DNA of 9,256 nt, taken from JBEVMS01 sp040508515. GTDB lineage: Bacteria > Pseudomonadota > Gammaproteobacteria > Xanthomonadales > Rhodanobacteraceae. A program made the translations under genes and the position numbers. The first letter of the stretch is position 1; each line of letters opens with the position of its first letter. Under the pieces are notes generated by a model. It was not told the origin of the DNA and did not search any database. It saw only the letters and a program-made list of their open reading frames with translations. Positions 1 to 6,306 of the stretch are shown piece by piece. The DNA lies in contig JBEVMS010000053.1 of assembly GCA_040508515.1 (NCBI GenBank), positions 1 to 9,256 on the forward strand, given 5' to 3'.

Positions 1-739
1 CGTGGCCGTGCGCCTGGGTGCGCGAGGCATAGAACATCGCCATCGCGCCGCCTTCGAACTCGCACACCGCCATGCCGTTGTCGATATCGCCAATGGCTTT
101 TAACTCATCGAACACCGCCACGGTGCCCATCGCGTATACCCGCTTGGCTTTTGGACGTCCAAGCAGCCATCGCGCCAAGTCGACGTCGTGCACGCTGCAG
201 TCAAGGAATAGCCCGCCACTGGTCGGCGCGAATTTGACGAAGGCGCCGCTGGGATCGGTAAGGTCCGCCGTCTGCGAATAGACCATGAAGGGCTTGCCGA
301 TGGTGCCGGCGGCAATCTGGGTGATCGCATCGCGGTAGCTCGCGTCGAAATGGCGCACGAAGCCGACCATCGCGCGTAACTGCGGATATTGGGCCGCATG
401 CGCCACCGTGCGTTGGCAGGCGTCCAGTTCCAGCGACAGCGGCTTTTCGCAGAACACGTGCTTGCCCGCGTCCAGCGCTTGCTCAATCTGCTCAGCATGC
501 AGCGAGGTGGGCGTGATCAGAAAAATCGCGTCCAGGCTGGGATCGGCCAGCATCGCGGTGTAATCGGCGTAGCTGCGCTCGATACCTAAACTGTCGCGCG
601 CCCAGGCGCGTTCGTCCTCAAGCGGGCTGCACACCGCGGCCAGGTGCGCGCGCGGCACGCTGCGCGCCAGATGTTCGGCGTAACGTCGGCCCAGGCGACC
701 CAAGCCAGCCAGGCCGATGGAGAGATGTTTTTGGGTCAT
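1..739 (-). CDS. Gfo/Idh/MocA-family oxidoreductase, probable second inositol dehydrogenase (3' end missing)
   Basis: Reading the minus strand from the ATG at 739-737 gives 246 open codons with no stop before the left edge, so the C-terminus is missing. The product starts MTQKHLSIGLAGLGRLGRRY, with a Rossmann GLGRLG loop at residues 12-17. The family EKP motif is at 98-100 (catalytic-type Lys99). GGLFLDCSVHDVD at 175-187 supplies the Asp180 and His184 expected of inositol dehydrogenases of the IolG/IolX kind. Position and motifs suggest an NAD(P)-dependent cyclitol dehydrogenase acting in the cytoplasm, perhaps on scyllo- or chiro-inositol; the substrate cannot be read from sequence. The end of beta-strand 2 reads AAVCSP with no acidic residue, unlike the neighbouring IolG (VVDT), which may allow NADP use. 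The ribosome site is weak (TTGGA about 9 nt upstream), but no alternative start lies in the five codons before the ATG. It lies downstream of iolG on the same strand, after a 223-bp gap. Confidence 0.9.
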   Translation of the reverse strand, partial: MTQKHLSIGLAGLGRLGRRYAEHLARSVPRAHLAAVCSPLEDERAWARDSLGIERSYADYTAMLADPSLDAIFLITPTSLHAEQIEQALDAGKHVFCEKPLSLELDACQRTVAHAAQYPQLRAMVGFVRHFDASYRDAITQIAAGTIGKPFMVYSQTADLTDPSGAFVKFAPTSGGLFLDCSVHDVDLARWLLGRPKAKRVYAMGTVAVFDELKAIGDIDNGMAVCEFEGGAMAMFYASRTQAHGH

Positions 740-786
740 GCGAGCGATCCAAGTGGGATGGGAGAACAGCGATGGCAGAAGGTTTA

Positions 787-814
787 ACTGAGGCGTGAGT
801 GTTGACGCCTCAGT
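787..814. repeat. Perfect 10-bp inverted repeat with 8-nt spacer
   Basis: ACTGAGGCGT (787-796) is the exact reverse complement of ACGCCTCAGT (805-814), separated by GAGTGTTG. It lies about 50-75 bp upstream of the start of the left-edge dehydrogenase. No T-run follows on either strand (the minus strand continues TAAACC), so it does not look like an intrinsic terminator. The left arm core TGAGGCGT occurs again at 844-851, so ACGCCTCA could pair with either copy. It could be an mRNA hairpin, a protein-binding site, or part of a decayed intergenic repeat; function unknown. Confidence 0.6.
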
Positions 815-912
815 CCTGATCGTGAGCGCTGAGACGTGAGCATTGAGGCGTAAGCGTCGCCTGGCATGAGCGCCGAGCGCGCAGCGATCCACTCCGCACT
901 CATTCCATTTCT

Positions 913-954
913 ATGCACTCAATCCCATGCACTCACTTCCATGCACACACGCCT
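913..954. repeat. Short tandem repeat, three 14-bp units
   Basis: ATGCACTCA, ATGCACTCA and ATGCACACA begin at 913, 927 and 941, an exact 14-bp period. The unit is roughly ATGCACTCAnTyCC; the third copy is degraded. A further partial copy, GCACTCA, is at 896-902, out of register. The array ends about 9 bp beyond the stop codon of the minus-strand inositol dehydrogenase, in an untranslated region. Only three copies with no unique spacers, so it is not a CRISPR array. It may be slippage-derived; no function is visible. Confidence 0.6.
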
Positions 955-962
955 AAACACAC

Positions 963-1955
963 TCACCCCTCGACCGCCAACACGCGGCCCTCGTGCCACG
1001 AGCGCGTGGCCAACTCGGCCAGCTCCAGCGCCTTGATGCCGTCGGCGATGGTGGTGCGTACCGGCGTGCCGTTGGTCAGCGCATCGAAGAAATGCGCGAT
1101 TTCCAGCGCATAAGCCTCGCGGTAACGCTCCAGGAAAAAGTGCTCGGGTTTGTCGGCGCTGATCGATGCCTCGGTCCAAACCACCACTTGCGTCGGGCGC
1201 ACGTTGCCGGCCTGCAACAGGCCACCGCTGCCGAGCACTTCGAAGCGCTGGTCGTAGCCGTAGGCGGCGCGGCGCGAGGTATTGATCTGGCACAGCGCGC
1301 CACCACGCGTGCGCAAGGTCACCGTGGCCTGGGTGATGTCGCCGGCTTGCGCCACCTCGGGAAAACCCAGACTGCCGCCGGTGGCGTAGACGCTCACCGC
1401 TTCGTCGCCGAGAATCCAGCGGAAGATGTCGAAGTCGTGGATAAGCATGTCCTTGAACACGCCGCCGGAGCGCTCGATGTAGGCCACCGGCGGCGGCGCG
1501 GGATCGCGGCTGGTGACGATCAGCATTTCGGGCGTGCCGATCTCGCCGGCGTCCAGGCGTGCCTTGAGCGCGGCGAAGGTGGGATCGAAGCGACGCTGAA
1601 AGCCAATCATGCAGACCACGCCGGACGTCTTTACCGCCAATTCGCATTCGCGTGCGCGGGCTAGGTCAAGATCCACCGGCTTCTCGCAGAAGATCGCCTT
1701 GCCCGCGGCGGCGGCGCGCTGGATCAGGTCGGCGTGGGTGTCGGTGGACGAGCCGATCACTACCGCGCCAACCGCCGGATCGGCCAGCGCCTGCTCCGCC
1801 GAAACTACCGTAGCGCCATGCGCGGCGGCCAATGCTTCGGCGGATGGCGCGTGCGTGTCGACCACATAGCGCAGGCGGGCCTGCGCATGGCGGGCCACAT
1901 TGGCGGCGTGGATCTTGCCGATACGGCCGGCGCCAAAAACCGCTACTTCAATCAT
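963..1955 (-). CDS. iolG: Inositol 2-dehydrogenase
   Basis: The 330-residue product oxidises myo-inositol to 2-keto-myo-inositol (scyllo-inosose) with NAD, the first step of the iol pathway, in the cytoplasm. The Rossmann loop is GAGRIG at residues 8-13, and Asp33 (VVDT) at the end of beta-strand 2 fits NAD preference. The EKP motif is at 91-93 (Lys92). GGVFKDMLIHDFD at 164-176 carries the Asp169, His173 and Asp174 of the inositol dehydrogenase active site. SRDPAPPPVAYI at 149-160 is typical of the proteobacterial IolG/IdhA subgroup, whose usual length is also about 330. The start is well fixed: GGAG lies 6 nt upstream of the ATG, inside the 3' end of the regulator gene. The ATG overlaps the regulator's stop region by 8 bp, so the two are probably translationally coupled. 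Substrate preference among inositol isomers is inferred from family and context. Confidence 0.93.
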   Translation of the reverse strand: MIEVAVFGAGRIGKIHAANVARHAQARLRYVVDTHAPSAEALAAAHGATVVSAEQALADPAVGAVVIGSSTDTHADLIQRAAAAGKAIFCEKPVDLDLARARECELAVKTSGVVCMIGFQRRFDPTFAALKARLDAGEIGTPEMLIVTSRDPAPPPVAYIERSGGVFKDMLIHDFDIFRWILGDEAVSVYATGGSLGFPEVAQAGDITQATVTLRTRGGALCQINTSRRAAYGYDQRFEVLGSGGLLQAGNVRPTQVVVWTEASISADKPEHFFLERYREAYALEIAHFFDALTNGTPVRTTIADGIKALELAELATRSWHEGRVLAVEG

Positions 1956-2814
1956 CGTATTCTCCGGGGGGACTGGTTTCTTCGACGGTCAATTCGAGCT
2001 TGTAGGCCAGCGCGACGAACAGCGCCTGGCACAGGCAGATGGTGCTGGTCAGCGCGCGGAACGCGAACGCGCTGCCTTCGCGCACTTTCAGCAGGACGCT
2101 GGCGTGGCGCGCCAGCGGACCTAACGCGCTTTCGGTGATCGCCAGCACCTTGGCCTTGTGCTGGCTGGCCAGCCGCGCGCAGTACAACGTTTCCTTGCCG
2201 TAGGGCGGAAAGCTGATCGCGATCAGCACGTCGTTCTTGCCGATCGAACGCATCTGCTCGCGGTACATGCCACCCAGCCCATTGACCAACTGCACGCGTT
2301 TTTGCGTGTGCTGCAGCGCGTAGGCGATATAGCTGGCGATCGAAAACGCGCGCCGCACCGCCACCACGTAGATGGTGTCGGCCTTGGCCAGCATCTCCAC
2401 TGCCACCTCGAAACTTTTTCCATCGAACTCGCCGGCCAGCTCATCCAGGCCGACCCGGCTGGCATCGATGAAACGCAGCGCCATTTGCGCTGGCGCCATG
2501 CGCTCAGGCTCGCCTTCGATCACCCGGCGGATGCGCTGCTGGTAGCTGCGCGCGGGAGTGGCCTGGGCGGTGTGCTCGCTGCGAAACAACGCCTGCATTT
2601 CGCTGTAGCCGCTGAAACCCAGGCGCTGGGCAAAGCGCACCACCGCCGAACCATGCACGCCGGCACCTTCGGCCACTTCGTTGATGCGCTGAACCATCAA
2701 GGTCGTGCGCTGCTGCTCGACGTAGCGCGCCACGCTTTGCTGCTGGCGGGGCAAGGCGTCGAACTGCTCGGCGATCCGCCGCAGCAGCTCGTCCACTTCG
2801 CTGCGTTTAGTCAT
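1948..2814 (-). CDS. iolR: RpiR-family transcriptional regulator of the inositol genes (IolR-like)
   Basis: The 288-residue product has the RpiR layout: an N-terminal HTH_6 DNA-binding domain (about residues 1-77) and a C-terminal SIS sugar-phosphate domain (about 130-265). The helix-turn-helix core is INEVAEGAGVHGSAVVRFAQ (44-63) followed by RLGFSGYSEM (64-73), matching the family pattern A...GV..S.VVRF...LGF.GY. DTIYVVAVRRAFSIASYIAY (146-165) is the SIS core, and ISFPPYGKETL (200-210) is the second phosphosugar-loop region. It is divergent from the transporter operon and overlaps iolG by 8 bp. It is therefore most likely an autoregulating repressor of both arms, relieved by a phosphorylated inositol intermediate. 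The ligand is an inference from the SIS fold and from iol regulators elsewhere. GGAAG lies 4 nt before the ATG. The symbol iolR is used in the proteobacterial sense (RpiR type), not the DeoR-type IolR of Bacillus. Confidence 0.88.
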   Translation of the reverse strand: MTKRSEVDELLRRIAEQFDALPRQQQSVARYVEQQRTTLMVQRINEVAEGAGVHGSAVVRFAQRLGFSGYSEMQALFRSEHTAQATPARSYQQRIRRVIEGEPERMAPAQMALRFIDASRVGLDELAGEFDGKSFEVAVEMLAKADTIYVVAVRRAFSIASYIAYALQHTQKRVQLVNGLGGMYREQMRSIGKNDVLIAISFPPYGKETLYCARLASQHKAKVLAITESALGPLARHASVLLKVREGSAFAFRALTSTICLCQALFVALAYKLELTVEETSPPGEYDD

Positions 2815-2858
2815 GGTTCTTCCATGGGTGGCGGGAAATGCCGCAGTTATGCATCAGA

Positions 2859-2874
2859 TGGAATCTTTATTCCA
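2859..2874. promoter_or_regulatory. Candidate IolR operator 1 (16-bp palindrome)
   Basis: TGGAAT (2859-2864) and ATTCCA (2869-2874) are exact reverse complements around CTTT. The core reads GGAA-N6-TTCC, which matches the recognition motif I recall being reported for the RpiR-type IolR of Sinorhizobium meliloti. It lies 45 bp upstream of the regulator start and about 143 bp upstream of the transporter operon start, in the AT-rich part of the divergent region where promoter elements are expected. That it binds this regulator is inference. Confidence 0.65.
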
Positions 2875-2887
2875 CTTTTTTCAATGC

Positions 2888-2903
2888 TGCAATGCAAATT
2901 GCA
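2888..2903. promoter_or_regulatory. Candidate operator 2 (16-bp palindrome of the same layout)
   Basis: TGCAAT (2888-2893) and ATTGCA (2898-2903) are exact reverse complements around GCAA. Arm length, spacer length and ten of the twelve arm bases match the palindrome at 2859-2874; only the third base of each arm differs (G/C swapped for C/G). Centre-to-centre distance is 29 bp. It could be a second, weaker regulator site or the site of another factor. A confident -35/-10 pair could not be assigned on either strand, but the AT-rich stretch 2858-2904 that contains both palindromes is the likely promoter zone. Confidence 0.5.
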
Positions 2904-3016
2904 AAGCCTGCAGCAGCGGCCCATTCTGGCGCTGGAATCAAACCGCCACGGCTGCAATGGACGTGGCCCGACGACAGACAAGGCCGGCCGGCCCGGCGAT
3001 ACGACTGGAGGGTGGT

Positions 3017-4051
3017 ATGCGTATTCGGAAGATTTCCTTGTGCTTGACGATGATGATGGCGGGTGCGGTGCTGACGCCCGCGGCGATGGCGCAAGGCGAA
3101 GGCGAGCGGTATGTGATGGTGACCCACGGCGCCGATTCCGACTCGTGGTGGAACACCATCAAGAACTCGGTCAAGCAGGCCAGCGACGATTTCGGCGTGC
3201 AGGTGGATTATCGCAACCCACCCAACGGCGATCTGGCCGACATGGCCCGCTTGCTGGAACAGGCCGCCGCGCGCAACTACGACGGCGTCGCCTATGACAT
3301 CGCCGATTACGACGTGCTGGCCAAGCCGGCCGCGCGCGTCACCGCCAAGGGCATTCCCACCGTCACCTTCAACTCCGGTACCGCCGAGGAAAGCAAGAAG
3401 CTGGGCGCGATCATGCACATCGGCCAGCCCGAGTACGACGCGGGCAAGGCGGCGGGCGAGCGCGCCAAGGCGGCCGGCATCACCTCGTTCGTCTGCGTCA
3501 ACCATTACGCCACCAACCAAGCCTCGTTCCAGCGCTGCAAGGGCTTCGCCGATGCGATCAAGGTGGACTTCAAAAGTTCGATGATCGACAGCGGCATGGA
3601 CCCCACCGTGGTGCAGAGCAAGGTCACCGCCTACCTGCGCAACCATCCCAAGACGCAGGCGATTCTGGCGCTGGGACCCAACGCCGCCGAGCCGACCATC
3701 AACGCGCTCAAGCAGATGCACCTCAACGGCAAGATCTACTTCGGCACCTTCGATCTGTCGCCGGGAATCATCAACGGCATCAAGGACGGCACGATCAATT
3801 TCGCGATCGATCAGCAGCCCTACCTGCAAGGCTATATGTCGATCGCCGCGCTGGTGATCGCGCACCAGGACAAGACCACCGACAAGGCGACCATCATTGC
3901 CAAGCTCAAGGCCAACCCGAAGTTCCAGGAACGGCTCAAGCAGTATGGATTGCAGCCGGTTTACAACGAGGCGGGGGTCAGCTCCGGCCCGGCCTTCGTG
4001 ACCAAGGACAACGTGGCCACCGTCGAGAAGTACGCCGGCCAGTACCGCTAA
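3017..4051 (+). CDS. Periplasmic sugar/inositol-binding protein of a CUT2 ABC transporter
   Basis: The 344-residue protein has a clear Sec signal: MRIRKISLC, a hydrophobic stretch, then AMA|Q with cleavage expected after Ala25. There is no lipobox, so it is a soluble periplasmic protein. The mature part is a Peripla_BP_4 (ribose/galactose-binding type) fold. Trp44-Trp45 are likely sugar-stacking residues. Asn119 (FNSG), Arg173 and Asp246 (FGTFDLSPG, 242-250) are in positions where this family contacts ligand. The start at 3017 is chosen because GGAGG (3007-3011) lies 5 nt upstream and the signal peptide begins there; the frame stays open to 2813 but that extension is not protein-like. Context (permease, ATPase, iolC, iolD) points to myo-inositol or a related cyclitol, comparable in role to Caulobacter IbpA. 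The ligand is inferred, and a sugar such as fructose or ribose is not excluded by sequence alone. Confidence 0.9.
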   Translation: MRIRKISLCLTMMMAGAVLTPAAMAQGEGERYVMVTHGADSDSWWNTIKNSVKQASDDFGVQVDYRNPPNGDLADMARLLEQAAARNYDGVAYDIADYDVLAKPAARVTAKGIPTVTFNSGTAEESKKLGAIMHIGQPEYDAGKAAGERAKAAGITSFVCVNHYATNQASFQRCKGFADAIKVDFKSSMIDSGMDPTVVQSKVTAYLRNHPKTQAILALGPNAAEPTINALKQMHLNGKIYFGTFDLSPGIINGIKDGTINFAIDQQPYLQGYMSIAALVIAHQDKTTDKATIIAKLKANPKFQERLKQYGLQPVYNEAGVSSGPAFVTKDNVATVEKYAGQYR

Positions 4052-4054
4052 AAG

Positions 4055-4092
4055 ACGCGTGGGCGACCGGCGCGCCGGCCGGCCGCCCGCGT
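4055..4092 (+). promoter_or_regulatory. GC-rich intercistronic hairpin
   Basis: Starting 3 bp after the binding-protein stop codon, ACGC (4055-4058) pairs with GCGT (4089-4092) and GGGCG (4061-4065) with CGCCC (4084-4088), with GT bulged. The inside is the self-complementary CCGGCGCGCCGG (4067-4078). No T-run follows, so it is not a classical intrinsic terminator. Its place between the genes for binding protein and permease suits a 3'-end-stabilising or partial-termination hairpin that keeps the binding protein in excess, as known in many ABC operons. That role is inferred. Confidence 0.5.
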
Positions 4093-4126
4093 GGTGAACC
4101 ACCAAAGCGCAAGCGCGGGAGTTTTC

Positions 4127-5275
4127 ATGAGCACCACCCCTCACATGGCCATGCCACTCGGCAAGACCGCACCGGCACCGATCGTTCCGGGCGACGAACG
4201 CGTGCGGCGCATCCCCCCGTGGCGAGCCCTGCTGCATCGGCCCGAGTTCGGTTCCATCGCCGCCACTGTGCTGGTGTTCGTATTGTTCGGCGCGTTCGCC
4301 GGCGACTCGGGCATGTTCAATCTCGATGGCGTCATGAACTGGTCGCAGGTGGCCGCGTACCTGGGCATCATCGCGGTCGGTGCCTGCGTGCTGATGATCG
4401 CCGGCGAATTTGATTTGTCGCTGGGTTCGATGATCGGCTTCGCCGGCATGATGCTGGCGGTGCCCTCCATGTTTATGGGCTGGCCGATGTGGGCCGCGAT
4501 GCTGTTCGCCTTCGCAGGCTCCATGGCGCTGGGCTGGCTCAACGGGTATCTGGTGGTGCGCACCAAGCTGCCCAGTTTCATCGTCACGTTGGCTTTCATG
4601 TTCATCCTGCGTGGGATGACCATCGTGCTGTCGACGCAGTTCGCCGGCAGCACCATCGTCAGCGGCGTCGGCGACAAGATCGCCGCCGATCCGGTGACGC
4701 ATGCGCTGTTCCAGGGCACCGCTTTCCATGGCCTGTTCAACTGGCTGGCCGCGATCGGTGCGATTGATCGCCTGCCCAGCGGTCAGCCGGTGGTGGCCGG
4801 TCTGCCCAAGGTGTTGCTGTGGTGGTTATTCGTGGCCTGCGCCGCCGGCTTCGTGTTGGCCAAAACGCGTTTTGGCAACTGGATCTACACCGTCGGCGGC
4901 GATGCCAACGCGGCCAAGAACGTTGGCGTGCCGGTGCGGCGGGTGAAGATCACCTTGTTCGTGTTCACCGCCTTCTGCGCCTGTTTGTTTGCTGTGCTGC
5001 AGGTGTCCGATGTCGGTTCGGCCGCTTCGGATCGCGGCCTGCAAAAAGAGTTCGAGGCGATCATCGCCGCGGTGATCGGCGGCGCGCTGCTGACCGGCGG
5101 CTACGGCTCGGTGCTGGGCGCGTGCTTCGGCGCGTTGATCTTCGGCGTGGTGCAGATCGGCATCTCCTACACCAACGTCAATTCCGATTGGTACCGCGTG
5201 GTGCTGGGCGCGATGTTGCTGTTGGCGGTGCTGTTCAACCATTACATCCGCAGCCGCGCCACCACTGGCAAATGA
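4127..5275 (+). CDS. CUT2-family sugar/inositol ABC transporter permease
   Basis: The 382-residue inner-membrane protein has a hydrophilic N-terminus of about 40 residues, then multiple membrane segments (roughly 42-58, 77-92, 101-117, 122-138, 150-168, 228-245, 276-294, 311-347, 356-372). Hallmarks of the RbsC/FrcC family are present: IAGEFDLSLGSMIG (91-104), LPSFIVTLAFMFILRG (148-163) and GNWIYTVGGDANAAKNVGVP (250-269). The last of these is the cytoplasmic loop preceding the ATPase-coupling region. It would form a homodimeric channel with the ATPase encoded next. ATG 4127 is preferred over the in-frame GTG at 4091, because GGGAG (4117-4121) sits 5 nt upstream and the GTG falls inside the hairpin. 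At 382 residues it is longer than RbsC (about 320), partly through the N-terminus and a loop around 185-225. Its stop codon overlaps the ribosome site of the ATPase gene. Confidence 0.9.
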   Translation: MSTTPHMAMPLGKTAPAPIVPGDERVRRIPPWRALLHRPEFGSIAATVLVFVLFGAFAGDSGMFNLDGVMNWSQVAAYLGIIAVGACVLMIAGEFDLSLGSMIGFAGMMLAVPSMFMGWPMWAAMLFAFAGSMALGWLNGYLVVRTKLPSFIVTLAFMFILRGMTIVLSTQFAGSTIVSGVGDKIAADPVTHALFQGTAFHGLFNWLAAIGAIDRLPSGQPVVAGLPKVLLWWLFVACAAGFVLAKTRFGNWIYTVGGDANAAKNVGVPVRRVKITLFVFTAFCACLFAVLQVSDVGSAASDRGLQKEFEAIIAAVIGGALLTGGYGSVLGACFGALIFGVVQIGISYTNVNSDWYRVVLGAMLLLAVLFNHYIRSRATTGK

Positions 5276-5285
5276 GGATCGATCC

Positions 5286-6089
<804 letters not shown>

Positions 6090-6306
6090 CGATGGGTCGT
6101 GCGTTGGGAGAAGTGAGCCGCGAGAGAACCCGATCTCGCCTTCACGCACTCAACCCGGCCCGGCGCGCTCGCCGTGTTTTCGTCGCCAGCGGCGACTCGA
6201 AAGGACGAGCCAGCCGCGCCTGCACTCCGGCGCGACACTCCGCGCCGACGCCGCGCTCTCACCGCTCATTGCTAACCACTCTTTCCTATCTTCTTGAGCC
6301 TACGCC
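6090..6306 (+). other. 217-bp gap before iolC with small hairpin and imperfect repeats
   Basis: No credible gene is seen here. GTCGCC (6182-6187) and GGCGAC (6191-6196) form a perfect 6-bp stem with an AGC loop. TTTC (6178-6181) and GAAA (6199-6202) can extend it with a 2-nt bulge. No T-run follows on either strand, so a terminator call is not supported. CACTCCGGCGCGA (6223-6235) and CACTCCGCGCCGA (6236-6248) form an imperfect 13-bp tandem pair. The last 40 bp are less GC-rich (CTAACCACTCTTTCCTATCT). Neither the GGAA-N6-TTCC motif nor a convincing promoter is visible. The ribosome site for iolC is weak (GAG at 6296-6298, 8 nt from the ATG). Confidence 0.4.

Noticed and set aside
913..954. CRISPR-like array
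   Set aside because: Units are contiguous 14-bp tandem copies, only three, without unique spacers or nearby cas genes.
919..1647. 242-codon minus-strand frame inside iolG
   Set aside because: It is the same strand as iolG in another frame, with Arg/His-rich, domain-free translation; iolG in the correct frame has every family motif.
2813..3016. N-terminal extension of the periplasmic binding protein
   Set aside because: The frame is open, but the Sec signal peptide begins at 3017 directly after a good ribosome site, and the extension covers the operator palindromes.
2158..3297. 379-codon plus-strand frame spanning the regulator and the divergent control region
   Set aside because: It crosses the intergenic region and runs antisense to the RpiR gene, then out of frame over the binding-protein gene; no domain and no ribosome site.
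4091..4126. GTG start for the permease 12 codons upstream
   Set aside because: It lies in the base of the intercistronic hairpin with no ribosome site, whereas ATG 4127 has GGGAG at proper spacing.
2867..4729. 620-codon open frame on the minus strand across the binding-protein and permease genes
   Set aside because: It is opposite two clear transporter genes. Its translation is rich in His, Arg, Gly and Asp with no recognisable domain, typical of an antisense shadow in high-GC DNA.
6178..6202. Hairpin as an intrinsic terminator after the ATPase gene
   Set aside because: The stem is only 6 bp plus a bulged extension, and no T-run follows on either strand.
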